A DNA stretch of 64,000 bases. Source: Candidatus Aminicenantota bacterium. GTDB lineage: Bacteria > Acidobacteriota > Aminicenantia > Aminicenantales > UBA8522. The notes under the pieces are model-generated. The model saw only the letters and a program-made list of their open reading frames with translations. It was not told the origin of the DNA and did not search any database. The stretch covers positions 62,001 through 126,000 of the forward strand of contig JAFNEO010000045.1 of NCBI GenBank assembly GCA_017886205.1. Reading direction: 5' to 3'. Below, piece after piece: positions 1 to 7,858 of the stretch (position 1 is the stretch's first letter; every line of letters starts with the position of its first letter). Position numbers and translations under genes: made by a program.

Positions 1-28
1 CTCCCGCCAAGATGATGTCCTGCTTCAT
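1..28 (-). CDS. iorB: Indolepyruvate ferredoxin oxidoreductase beta subunit, first codons only
   Basis: The ATG directly follows the TAA of iorA with no spacer. Only nine codons fit in the window (MKQDIILAG), which matches the usual IorB N-terminus leading into its glycine-rich loop. The abutting stop and start suggest translational coupling with iorA. The identity rests on this short match plus the operon position. Confidence 0.7.
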
Positions 29-1627
29 TTACCCGCTCCTTCGCTTCTTCTTGGCTTCTTCAAGGCACTCGCGGACGGCGACGATCACCGAGAGACCGTG
101 GTGATCGATTTCTTCCTTGATAACCAGGGCATTCTTGTCCAGGTTCTTGGGGAGCGGCTCGATGACCCGGATGTGCTCTTTGGCCACTCCGACCCCCTCG
201 ATCATCCGCAGGAGGCGCTCTCCCGTGGCATAGCTCGGCTGGCCGCCCGTCATGGCCACCGTGCTGTTGTCGAGGATGAACACCGTCATGTTGGTGTCGG
301 CCGCCGCCGCCTCGAGGAGCGGCGTCAGGCCCGAATGGCCGAAAGTTGAATCGCCGATCACGGCGATGGAAGGATGGATCCCGACCTCTGCTCCGCCCTT
401 GGCCATGCTGACCGAGGCGCCCATGCAGACGCACGTCTGAACGACCTGGTAAGGGGGATAGTAGCCCAGCGTGTAGCAGCCGATGTCGCTGAAAACATTG
501 GCTTTATCATATTCTCTCAACGCCTTGTTGAGGGCGTGAAAGGTATCCGCGTGAGGGCATCCGGCGCAGAGTTGGGGCGGACGGGCGGCGAGCTTGAACC
601 CGCCGAGGTCGAGCCTCTCCAGAGGCTTAAGCCCCAGGGCCAGCCGGACCGTTTCCGGCGACAGCTCACCCGTCTGCGGGAGGTCGCCGCTCAGCTTTCC
701 CTTGATCGTCTTGCCGGCGACTCCGAAAAATCCCCGCAGGGACCTCTCGATCAAGGGATATCCCTCTTCGACAACCAGCACGGTCTCGACGTGCTCGACA
801 AGGCCTCTGATGAGCTTTTCAGGGATTGGATAGGTGCAGACCTTGAGGAGCGATGGAGGGATCTCCAGGTCCGGCAAATTCTCTTGGACATAGTTGAAGG
901 CAATGCCCGAGGCGATGACTCCCAACGATCGATCCTTGTCGGTGAGGCGAAGCGAATTGAACTCAGACTCCTCCGAGAGCCGGACCATGGCCGCCTGACC
1001 GTCGAGAATGCCCTTGAAACGCCGGCGGGCGTTAACCGGCAGGAGAGTCCAGTCTTGGCTGGCGCCGTACTTGAGCTCGTTCTGCCCGCGCGGCTCCCGC
1101 GGCCGGACACTCGAGCGGCTGTGGGATAGGCGAGTCACCAAGCGGATCATAACCGGCAGGCCGAGCTTCTCGGAAACATCAAAGGCCTGCCGCGTCATCT
1201 CATAGGCTTCCTGATGGTTCGAAGGTTCGAAGCAGACGATCTTGGCGAAGTCGGCGTAAAAACGGCTGTCCTGCTCGTTCTGCGAGCTGTGCATGCCGGG
1301 GTCATCGGCCGGGACGACGACCAGGCCGCCATTGGCGCCGGTCAGGGCCGAGCTCATAAAAGGGTCGGCGGCGACGTTGAGGCCAACGTGCTTCATCGAG
1401 ACCAGAGCGCGTTTCCCGGCAAAAGAGACGCCCAAGGCTTCTTCAAAAGCGACCTTCTCGTTGACCGACCAGGAGGCGACGAAAGCCTTGGTTTTGGCCG
1501 CGGCCTTGATCAGGTATTCCATGATCTCGGAGGCGGGAGTCCCGGGATAGGAGTAGCCGGCGCTCAGACCGGCATGGATGGCGCCCAAGGCGACGGCTTC
1601 ATCGCCGAGTAGGATCTCAGGTTTCAT
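29..1627 (-). CDS. iorA: Indolepyruvate ferredoxin oxidoreductase alpha subunit, lacking the C-terminal ferredoxin domain
   Basis: Thiamine-pyrophosphate enzyme that, with IorB, oxidatively decarboxylates aryl pyruvates from aromatic amino acids to aryl-acetyl-CoA and reduces ferredoxin. The ATG at 1627 (MKPEILLGDEAVALGAIHAG) is chosen because the family begins this way; the open frame extends 84 codons upstream without homology. Visible are the pyrimidine-binding N-terminus (YPGTPASE), the CAGCPH motif, and the TPP site GDSTF...DNSTVAMTG from about residue 425. The protein is 532 residues and stops shortly after VAVRECLEEA, where IorA proteins usually continue into a domain with two 4Fe-4S clusters; no such cysteine cluster is present. 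iorB follows immediately. The Rrf2 regulator is divergent, but regulation of iorA by it is not shown. Confidence 0.9.
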   Translation of the reverse strand: MKPEILLGDEAVALGAIHAGLSAGYSYPGTPASEIMEYLIKAAAKTKAFVASWSVNEKVAFEEALGVSFAGKRALVSMKHVGLNVAADPFMSSALTGANGGLVVVPADDPGMHSSQNEQDSRFYADFAKIVCFEPSNHQEAYEMTRQAFDVSEKLGLPVMIRLVTRLSHSRSSVRPREPRGQNELKYGASQDWTLLPVNARRRFKGILDGQAAMVRLSEESEFNSLRLTDKDRSLGVIASGIAFNYVQENLPDLEIPPSLLKVCTYPIPEKLIRGLVEHVETVLVVEEGYPLIERSLRGFFGVAGKTIKGKLSGDLPQTGELSPETVRLALGLKPLERLDLGGFKLAARPPQLCAGCPHADTFHALNKALREYDKANVFSDIGCYTLGYYPPYQVVQTCVCMGASVSMAKGGAEVGIHPSIAVIGDSTFGHSGLTPLLEAAAADTNMTVFILDNSTVAMTGGQPSYATGERLLRMIEGVGVAKEHIRVIEPLPKNLDKNALVIKEEIDHHGLSVIVAVRECLEEAKKKRRSG

Positions 1628-1756
1628 GGCAGTTCCTCGTAATGGGAGAAGAGAGATGAGGATACAATCCCGGTGGGAGAGTGTCAAGCCGACCCGGGGG
1701 CTGGCCAGGCTAAAACACACAAACCCTATAATTCTTATCATTCCTATAAAAATATG

Positions 1757-1785
1757 TTGATTTCCGGCCGGTTCTTGCCTACAAT
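1757..1785 (+). promoter_or_regulatory. Predicted sigma-70 promoter of the Rrf2-type regulator
   Basis: TTGATT (1757-1762) and TACAAT (1780-1785) are separated by 17 bases and lie 44 bases upstream of the start codon. They sit in the 200-base divergent region shared with iorA. This is a sequence match only. Confidence 0.5.
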
Positions 1786-1829
1786 TCCGTATGGAGTCAT
1801 GAACGTCTGGCCTACATAAGGAGGCTGCA

Positions 1830-2279
1830 ATGATCAGAGTTTCTACCAAGGGGCGATACGGGACCCGCCTCATGCTCAACCTGGCCCGGCATTATAACAG
1901 CGGCAACAAGGCCGTCATCCTCAGGAACGTGGCCGAAGACGAGCAGATCTCCATCCGCTACCTCGAACAGATCATCATCTCTTTGAAGATCTACAAGCTG
2001 GTGAAGAGCATCCGCGGCGCCGGGGGCGGCTACACGCTCGCCCGGAAGCCTTCCGAGATCACCATCTGCCAGATCCTGGAGGCCCTGGAGGGTTCCTGCG
2101 CACTGGTCGACTGTGTCGAAGACAAGGACTTCTGCAGCCGGCTGCCCACCTGCGCCGCCTACGAAATTTGGAAAGAGGCCAGCCAAATTTTGAAGGACTA
2201 TTTCGAGCGGGTCACGCTCCAGTACCTCCTCGAGATTTGCGAGAAGAAGCAGAAGGCCAAGCCCAAAGCCCGCCGATAA
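1830..2279 (+). CDS. Rrf2 family transcriptional regulator, probable Fe-S sensor
   Basis: A 149-residue winged-helix protein. The N-terminus (VSTKGRYGTRLMLNLA) and the wing segment (IRGAGGGYTLARKPSEI) are Rrf2/IscR hallmarks. Three cysteines in the stretch CVEDKDFCSRLPTC (about residues 91-104) match the spacing of the cluster ligands in IscR/NsrR-type members, so it may sense iron, redox state or nitric oxide; that is inference. AGGAGG lies 6 bases before the ATG. The C-terminus is a basic tail (KKQKAKPKARR). It lies 245 bases upstream of the decahaem conduit operon, whose promoter contains a dyad, making that operon the obvious candidate target. Confidence 0.9.
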   Translation: MIRVSTKGRYGTRLMLNLARHYNSGNKAVILRNVAEDEQISIRYLEQIIISLKIYKLVKSIRGAGGGYTLARKPSEITICQILEALEGSCALVDCVEDKDFCSRLPTCAAYEIWKEASQILKDYFERVTLQYLLEICEKKQKAKPKARR

Positions 2280-2391
2280 GCGGGGCCATCTCCGGCGGTC
2301 CCGGCCGCCCCCACGCTCCGACCGGAGGGGAGGGGCATTTTCGAACATCTCTCATCCCGCCCAAGAAGACTCCGTTTTTTCGGCTTTCCCC

Positions 2392-2420
2392 TTGACAAAA
2401 AATACTACTTAGTATATAAA
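2392..2420 (+). promoter_or_regulatory. Promoter of the porin-cytochrome operon with an embedded operator-like dyad
   Basis: TTGACA (2392-2397), a 17-base spacer and TATAAA (2415-2420) form a near-consensus promoter. The spacer contains the inverted repeat ATACTA-CT-TAGTAT (2402-2415), which runs into the -10 box, so a bound protein would block RNA polymerase. A second dyad, ATCTAT/ATAGAT, lies at 2421-2439. The leader is about 100 bases long and includes a small hairpin (CCCGC-TCT-GCGGG). The neighbouring Rrf2 regulator is the likely ligand (inference). Confidence 0.65.
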
Positions 2421-2524
2421 ATCTATCTTTTTTATAGATCCAATATAATTCGTAGGATTAATCGCCCCGGGGAATGTCATCCCGCTCTGCGGGAACAGCA
2501 GATAGATCTCGAGGAGGTATGATC

Positions 2525-3382
2525 TTGTCAGCGACAACCAGAAGACCATTGCTCCAGTTCTCGCTGCGCTGGCTCGGAGTCCTCGCCCTCGTCCTCGCGT
2601 CCGTCGGACTGCTTACGGCGGCCAGGCCTGCCGGGCAGGAGAAGGACGCCGAGACCTGCGGCACCTGCCATGAGGACGCCGTCAAGGCCTTTGCGCTCAA
2701 GCCCCACGCCCAGATCGGAGACAAGAGCTGCACGTCCTGTCACGGCAGCGCCGAGAAGCACGTGGAGGGAGAGGGCAAGGGCGGCATCTTCGCCTTCGGC
2801 TCATCCGACCTGCCCACAGACAAGTCGGCGAAGTGTCTGACCTGCCACAGCAAGGACAACCCGCAGTACGGAGCCAGCCCGCATGCCAAGGCCGCGCTCG
2901 ACTGCACCACCTGCCACAGCGTCCACGGGGACACGGGCCCCGCCCTGCTCAAGACCGGCGTCAACAAGAATTGCTCGGTCTGTCACCAGGACGTTTTTGC
3001 CCAGTTTCAGACCAACGAGCGGCACCGGCTCCAGGAAGGCGTGATGACCTGCACGACCTGCCATGACCCTCATGAGCCCGCCACCCGGACTCGGCTGGCC
3101 GGGTTCAAACAGGAAGAGTGCATCCGCTGCCACACCGACAAGGGCGGCCCGTTCCTTTACGAACACGAGGCCTCCCGGATCGAGGGCTGCACCTCCTGCC
3201 ACGAGGTCCACGGCTCCAACAACCGGCACATGCTGACCCATCAGAGCACCGCGGACCTGTGCTTCAGCTGCCATGCCGAAGCTCCCTCCTCGCACCAGTT
3301 TTTCTCCTCCCAGGACACCAACTGCGTCACCTGCCATGCCACCATCCACGGCTCGAACCTGAGCAAGAGATTCCTGAAATAG
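2525..3382 (+). CDS. DmsE/MtrA-type periplasmic decahaem c-type cytochrome
   Basis: Ten CXXCH motifs (CGTCH, CTSCH, CLTCH, CTTCH, CSVCH, CTTCH, CIRCH, CTSCH, CFSCH, CVTCH) in about 285 residues fit the DmsE/MtrA family. These proteins form a haem wire inside an outer-membrane barrel and pass electrons from periplasm to cell surface. An N-terminal hydrophobic segment (LGVLALVLASVGLLTA) is the export signal. Start choice: GAGGAGG at 2511-2517 is only one base from the in-frame ATG at 2519 but has good spacing to the TTG at 2525, so TTG is preferred; an ATG further upstream (2474) has no support. The barrel gene starts 9 bases downstream, as expected for an MtrA-MtrB pair. MtrA of Shewanella is somewhat longer. 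Confidence 0.85.
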   Translation: MSATTRRPLLQFSLRWLGVLALVLASVGLLTAARPAGQEKDAETCGTCHEDAVKAFALKPHAQIGDKSCTSCHGSAEKHVEGEGKGGIFAFGSSDLPTDKSAKCLTCHSKDNPQYGASPHAKAALDCTTCHSVHGDTGPALLKTGVNKNCSVCHQDVFAQFQTNERHRLQEGVMTCTTCHDPHEPATRTRLAGFKQEECIRCHTDKGGPFLYEHEASRIEGCTSCHEVHGSNNRHMLTHQSTADLCFSCHAEAPSSHQFFSSQDTNCVTCHATIHGSNLSKRFLK

Positions 3383-3391
3383 GAGACCCCG

Positions 3392-5263
3392 ATGAGGAAA
3401 AAGAACATCCTGTTGTTATTCTTGGGAGTCGTCCTGGCGCTTTCTTTCGCCTCCTCCCTCCAGGCCCAGGGCAAGTTCAGCGGCGATTTCCTGTTCGGCT
3501 TCCGCTTCGTCGATACCTCCGGCCCGGGAGCCGAGTATAAATACAAAGAGGACATCAACCTCCGGCGGGGCGCCCGTCTCTCCAATTTCAACCTCTCCTA
3601 CGCGCCCGATAACGGCCTGAAAAAATATTTCGACCGACTGGACGTCCGAGTGCTCAACCTGGGCGGCGACCCCTACGAATCGATCTCGGTGGGGCTCCAG
3701 AAGTACGGCCGCTACCAGATGCAGTACGACCGCCGCAAATCCAGTTATTTCTACCAAGACCTGACCCGGACGGAGTTTGGGGCGCTTCATGACGTCTTCA
3801 CCTTCGATTTCGACCGCATCCAGGACAGCGGCACGGCCAAAGTCTGGCTAACCAAAGGCTTCAACCTCTACTTCGATTTCAACCGCTATACGAAAAAGGG
3901 CGCCAGCACAACCTCACTCGATATCCAGCGCGTCGAGTTCGAGTTCGACAAGTCCATCCGGGAAGAATCCCGGGAGGCCGCCTTGGGGCTCGACCTTCGG
4001 TCCGGCCGCTACTCCCTGGTCCTCGAGGAGAAGTTCCTGGATTACAGGAACGAAAACAGCTACTTCCTGCCCGGCTATGCCGACGGCGGCCCCGAGTCCG
4101 AATACCCCTCCTCGCTCAACTATTTCTTCATGAACCAGCCCTACGACCTGACCGGCAACCGGCATTCTCTCCGGTTCACAGCCCGGCCGTTCAACCGGCT
4201 GCTCGTCAGCGGCTCCGGTCAGATCTACAACCTTGACGAGGACCTGACTTACTCAGAATCCGCTTCCGGGTTGAATTACCTCAACCGCAAGTTTCAGTAC
4301 GCCGACAGCGGCGCGGGCCGATTCGACCGGAACATGCAGCTTGCCCAGGTAGACCTCCACTACCTCTTGTTCAACAGTTTCTCCCTGGTCGGCGCGGTGC
4401 GCTTCCACAATTTCGACCAGACCGGTGAGCTTACCATAGACGGCGAGACGACATCCCAGGACATCGGCTATAAGACCTGGGGGGCCGATGCCGGCGCCCA
4501 GTATGAGTTCTCTCCCACTCTTATCCTGACTCTCGGCTACCGGTTCGAAAACCGCAACCTTGATAACCTGGAGACAGTTGACTACGAGCTCGATACCACC
4601 AAGAACGGCGGGTTCACCAACATCAGATGGGACCTCTCCCGGGCGCTGAAGCTCACCCTCGACTACGAACACAGCGGCTATCAAAACCCCTACACGCTGA
4701 TCTCCCCGACCTCCTACGACCGTCTCCGGATGACCGCCAAGTACCAGGCCGGCGCGGTCAACCTCAGCGCCTCCTACCTCTGGAACGGCACCAAGAGCGA
4801 CCTCGGCTATAGCGAGATCGTCCCGTTCAAGACGAACCGGAACCAGTTCAGCCTGCGGGCCGGGTATCACGCTGAAATGATCAAGGCCTTCGTCGGATAC
4901 ACCTACCTCCAGTCCAAGCGTGAAGGCGAACGCAGCGTCGAGTATCCGCCCTCCTTTGGGGGACCCGGAGGGTCATTCCTCTGGGAAATCCTGTACGAAG
5001 GGAAGGGCAGCATCTTCGACGCCAACCTCAGTTTCGACCTGAGCGAGACCCTGAAGGTCGGCGGCTACGCCCTCGTTTATTCCAACAGCGGCTCCTATGA
5101 TGTCGGCCGGACAACACTCAAGCTCTACCTCGAATACAACCTCGCCGGGGGCTATATCGCCCAGGCCGGCTACCGCTATGTGAATTTCCAGGAAGAACGG
5201 GGCGGCTTCAACGACTATAAGGCCAACATCTTCGAGCTTTCCTTCGGCTACCGCTGGAAATAG
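3392..5263 (+). CDS. MtrB/PioB-like outer-membrane beta-barrel of the decahaem conduit
   Basis: A 623-residue protein with a clear signal peptide (LLLFLGVVLALSFASSLQAQ) followed by alternating amphipathic strands rich in Tyr/Phe/Arg throughout, ending in a strand with aromatic residues (FELSFGYRWK) typical of barrels inserted by the BAM machinery. The length suits a barrel of 26-28 strands. The segment VLNLGGDPYESISVGLQKYG resembles the early strands of the MtrB/PioB family. It lies between two decahaem cytochrome genes (9- and 19-base gaps), so it probably sheathes the MtrA-like wire. Family assignment rests on architecture and context as much as on sequence. Confidence 0.75.
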   Translation: MRKKNILLLFLGVVLALSFASSLQAQGKFSGDFLFGFRFVDTSGPGAEYKYKEDINLRRGARLSNFNLSYAPDNGLKKYFDRLDVRVLNLGGDPYESISVGLQKYGRYQMQYDRRKSSYFYQDLTRTEFGALHDVFTFDFDRIQDSGTAKVWLTKGFNLYFDFNRYTKKGASTTSLDIQRVEFEFDKSIREESREAALGLDLRSGRYSLVLEEKFLDYRNENSYFLPGYADGGPESEYPSSLNYFFMNQPYDLTGNRHSLRFTARPFNRLLVSGSGQIYNLDEDLTYSESASGLNYLNRKFQYADSGAGRFDRNMQLAQVDLHYLLFNSFSLVGAVRFHNFDQTGELTIDGETTSQDIGYKTWGADAGAQYEFSPTLILTLGYRFENRNLDNLETVDYELDTTKNGGFTNIRWDLSRALKLTLDYEHSGYQNPYTLISPTSYDRLRMTAKYQAGAVNLSASYLWNGTKSDLGYSEIVPFKTNRNQFSLRAGYHAEMIKAFVGYTYLQSKREGERSVEYPPSFGGPGGSFLWEILYEGKGSIFDANLSFDLSETLKVGGYALVYSNSGSYDVGRTTLKLYLEYNLAGGYIAQAGYRYVNFQEERGGFNDYKANIFELSFGYRWK

Positions 5264-5282
5264 ACCCCGTCAAGGAGAAAGC

Positions 5283-7601
5283 ATGTTGAAACGACCATAT
5301 ACTCTCGCCCTCCTGGTTGTCGTCTTCGCCCTCTCCATCTTCCTGACGAGCGCGAATGCCGGCAAGCAGGTCAAGATTCTGTCCAAGGCCGACCATGCCA
5401 AGCGGCTCTGGTCGACCTCGGCCCACGCCGACAAGACCGCTGAGCCGTTTAAGCATTGGGACGCCGACGGCTCCATACCGACAAGCTGCGCTAAATGCCA
5501 TAGCACCCCCGGCTACAAGGATTACATCGGAGCCGACGGGTCGGCCTTCAACGTCGTGGACAAGGCTGCACCTCTCGGGACGACAGTCGAGTGCGAGGCC
5601 TGCCATGCCGACCCCGGAAACGGGATCGTCCACAATCACACGGCCGTCGTCTTTCCCTCGGGCGTGGAGGTCAAGGACCTAGGTCCGGAGGCCCTCTGTA
5701 TGGAATGCCATCAGGGCCGCGCTTCCACCAATTCAGTCAATACCTCGATCACCTCGTCTGGTGTTGCCGGCGATGACACTCCGAGCTCCAAGCTGCGCTT
5801 CATCAATGTCCACTACTTTGCCTCCGCCGCCACCCAGTTCGGCACGGTCGTCAAGGGCGGATACGAGTACGCGGGAAAGACCTATGATGCCCGGTTCGCC
5901 CATATCCCCGGGTACAATGCCTGTCAGGTCTGCCACAACCCCCACTCCCTCGAGGTTGATCTCGAGGCCTGCAACACCTGTCACACCGGAATCAAAGATC
6001 CGAAGAACATCCGCTATCTCGGCTCGCTCGAGGACTATGACGGCGACGGGAACATGACCGAGGGCATGTATTACGAGATCGAGACGCTCAAGGAGATTTT
6101 ATACGAGTCTCTCCGCGTTTACGCCCGGGAGGTCATCGGAAAGCCGATCGCCTATGATGGACTGATCTATCCCTATTTCTTCAACGATAAAAACGACAAT
6201 GGAGTCGTCGACTCCGATGAAGCCGACACCGCGAACGGATTCGCCAGCTTCTCGCCGCGCCTTCTCCGGGCGGCCTACAACTATCAGGTGTCGGTGAAGG
6301 ACCCGAACTCCTTCGCTCACAACGGCAAATACATGATCGAGCTCATCTACGATTCGATCGAGGACCTGCGCTCCGCGGCCGCGGGCGACATGAACGCCGG
6401 CTCGATCTTTAGGCCGAACCCGGCCCGGACCTTCCAGGCGGTGGGCGGGAATCAAGCCGACAAGAGCCGGAACTTCCCGCGCCACAGCGGTCAATCCCTC
6501 GATGAGAACATGGCGGAGGGACGGGATGACTCGAGCTTCCGTCAGAGTGAAGAGGGCGGGGTGGGATCGCTCCACAGGACCGACGAAGGGCACTTCGACG
6601 GCTCCGCGATGGCCTTCCGCGATTGGGATGCTGACGGTGCTGTTCCGGCGACCTGCGCCAAGTGCCACAGCGCCGAAGGGCTCCCCTATCTTCTTCAGAA
6701 CGGAGCGATCGACAAGGCCATGCCCATCTCCAACGGATTTCTCTGTTCCACCTGCCACACCGAGCCACCGTTCACCCGGGCTGTCGGGCCCGTCCCGTTC
6801 CCCTCGGGCGAGACCAAAGATCTAGGCGACGCTTCTAACCTCTGCATAACCTGCCATCAGGGCCGGGCTTCCAAGAAATCTGTCGACAGGTCAATCGCCG
6901 GCGGTCCGGGACCCTACGGCTTCACCAACATCCACTATTTCGCCGCGGCGGCGTCCTATTTCGGCCACGAAGTCCAGGGTGGATATGAGTTCAACGGTAA
7001 AACCTACGCCGGCCGCAATCCCTACAACAGCCACCTCGGCATCTTCACCGATTGCGTGGAGTGCCACTTCGGCACCAAGAGCTTCAACCGCAAACAGGAC
7101 GACTCGGACAACATGTTCCACAACACTGCGCCGAGCAAGGAAGACTGCGCTGCGTGTCACGGCAACGACGTGGCCCAGCCGCATCCCGGCGACTCCAGCC
7201 AATTCGAATTCGAGGGCATCCGGCCGGCGAACATCCCCGACTACGACGCCGATGGAAACACCGGCGAGTCACTCCAAGCCGAGCTCGACGGGCTGGAGGC
7301 CGAATTGTACGCTCAACTCCAGGCTTACGGGAACAGCGTCGGCAACCCGATCGTCTATGACGATGCGGCCTATCCGTACTTCTTCGCCGACCTGAACGGC
7401 AACGGCGTCGCTGATCCCGACGAAGCTGTCCGGGAGAACGGCTACCAGTTCGACGCCCCTGCGCTCCGAGCGGCCTACAACCTCCAGTTCAGCAAGAAAG
7501 AGCCCTGCGGTTACATCCACAACGCGATTTACCTGGCCCAGATCATGGTGGATTCCATAGAGCATCTGGGTGGAAAAGCCACGAAGTACACCTGGCGATA
7601 A
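5283..7601 (+). CDS. Decahaem c-type cytochrome made of two similar pentahaem halves, putative surface component of the conduit
   Basis: A 772-residue exported protein (signal peptide ending near SANA-GK; no lipobox cysteine). It has ten CXXCH motifs, five in each half. The halves (about residues 55-370 and 440-770) align: WDADG..P..CAKCHS, FPSG.E.KDLG, LC..CHQGRAS..SV, HYFA.AA..FG, V.GGYE..GKTY, then a haem-free tail with D.D.DGN and an EF-hand-like segment (N.N..NGV.D.DEA), ending SIE.L. This is an internal duplication, and the acidic loops may bind calcium. As the third gene after MtrA- and MtrB-like genes it occupies the place of MtrC/OmcA, but it lacks a lipoprotein anchor and is not clearly homologous. 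It could instead be a periplasmic partner. A terminator follows. Confidence 0.8.
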   Translation: MLKRPYTLALLVVVFALSIFLTSANAGKQVKILSKADHAKRLWSTSAHADKTAEPFKHWDADGSIPTSCAKCHSTPGYKDYIGADGSAFNVVDKAAPLGTTVECEACHADPGNGIVHNHTAVVFPSGVEVKDLGPEALCMECHQGRASTNSVNTSITSSGVAGDDTPSSKLRFINVHYFASAATQFGTVVKGGYEYAGKTYDARFAHIPGYNACQVCHNPHSLEVDLEACNTCHTGIKDPKNIRYLGSLEDYDGDGNMTEGMYYEIETLKEILYESLRVYAREVIGKPIAYDGLIYPYFFNDKNDNGVVDSDEADTANGFASFSPRLLRAAYNYQVSVKDPNSFAHNGKYMIELIYDSIEDLRSAAAGDMNAGSIFRPNPARTFQAVGGNQADKSRNFPRHSGQSLDENMAEGRDDSSFRQSEEGGVGSLHRTDEGHFDGSAMAFRDWDADGAVPATCAKCHSAEGLPYLLQNGAIDKAMPISNGFLCSTCHTEPPFTRAVGPVPFPSGETKDLGDASNLCITCHQGRASKKSVDRSIAGGPGPYGFTNIHYFAAAASYFGHEVQGGYEFNGKTYAGRNPYNSHLGIFTDCVECHFGTKSFNRKQDDSDNMFHNTAPSKEDCAACHGNDVAQPHPGDSSQFEFEGIRPANIPDYDADGNTGESLQAELDGLEAELYAQLQAYGNSVGNPIVYDDAAYPYFFADLNGNGVADPDEAVRENGYQFDAPALRAAYNLQFSKKEPCGYIHNAIYLAQIMVDSIEHLGGKATKYTWR

Positions 7602-7608
7602 AAAAAAT

Positions 7609-7638
7609 GGGGACGGTTCTATTTTGGGGACCGTCCCC
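7609..7638. repeat. Hairpin repeat GGGGACGGT...ACCGTCCCC
   Basis: A nine-base inverted repeat (7609-7617 and 7630-7638) starting 7 bases after the decahaem gene's stop codon. GGGGAC-ended palindromes also occur at the start of queA and in the composite repeats, so this is probably a REP-type element. It may protect the mRNA 3' end. Confidence 0.6.
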
Positions 7639-7649
7639 GCCGAATCTCC

Positions 7650-7681
7650 AAGGCGGCATCTGCGGATGCCGCCTTTTTTTT
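7650..7681 (+). terminator. Rho-independent terminator of the porin-cytochrome operon
   Basis: GGCGGCATC (7652-7660), loop TGCG, GATGCCGCC (7665-7673), followed by eight T residues. The stem is perfect and GC-rich. It closes the three-gene operon. Confidence 0.9.
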
Positions 7682-7757
7682 CACCCTCTCCCCGTCCCTC
7701 TCCTATCGATAGGGAGAGGGAGGATATGGACAATTCGGAAATTGATATCCTGTCCCC
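7682..7757. repeat. Composite palindromic repeat, copy 1
   Basis: Module A is an inverted repeat built on CACCCTCTCC / GGGAGAGGG. Module B follows with GGACAATTCGGAAATTGATA and ends TGTCCCC. Copies with the same order occur at 12419-12628 and 27145-27219, and module A alone at 28686-28727. All are intergenic. Confidence 0.75.
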
Positions 7758-7801
7758 GTATCTCCCTGGCCCCATATCTCCCAAGGTATGAGGGTGATCG
7801 A

Positions 7802-7830
7802 TTGACACCAGGGTGCTAAATCCATATGCT
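7802..7830 (+). promoter_or_regulatory. Promoter of kinase gene 1, shared design with kinase gene 2
   Basis: TTGACA (7802-7807), 17 bases, TATGCT (7825-7830). The paralogue at 23221-23249 has TTGACA, 17 bases, TATTCT at the same distance from its ATG, and the bases just before both start codons (GCGC.CAGCATGGC) are also conserved. The leader would be about 22 bases with no Shine-Dalgarno sequence. Confidence 0.65.
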
Positions 7831-7858
7831 TTGGCCAAGCAAGCAATAAGCGCACAGC

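Noticed and set aside
374-1129. 251-codon frame on the plus strand within iorA
   Set aside because: Fully inside a clear coding gene on the other strand, with no ribosome-binding site.
5283-7601. Lipoprotein anchor on the second decahaem cytochrome
   Set aside because: There is no cysteine after the signal segment, so surface attachment by a lipid is not supported.
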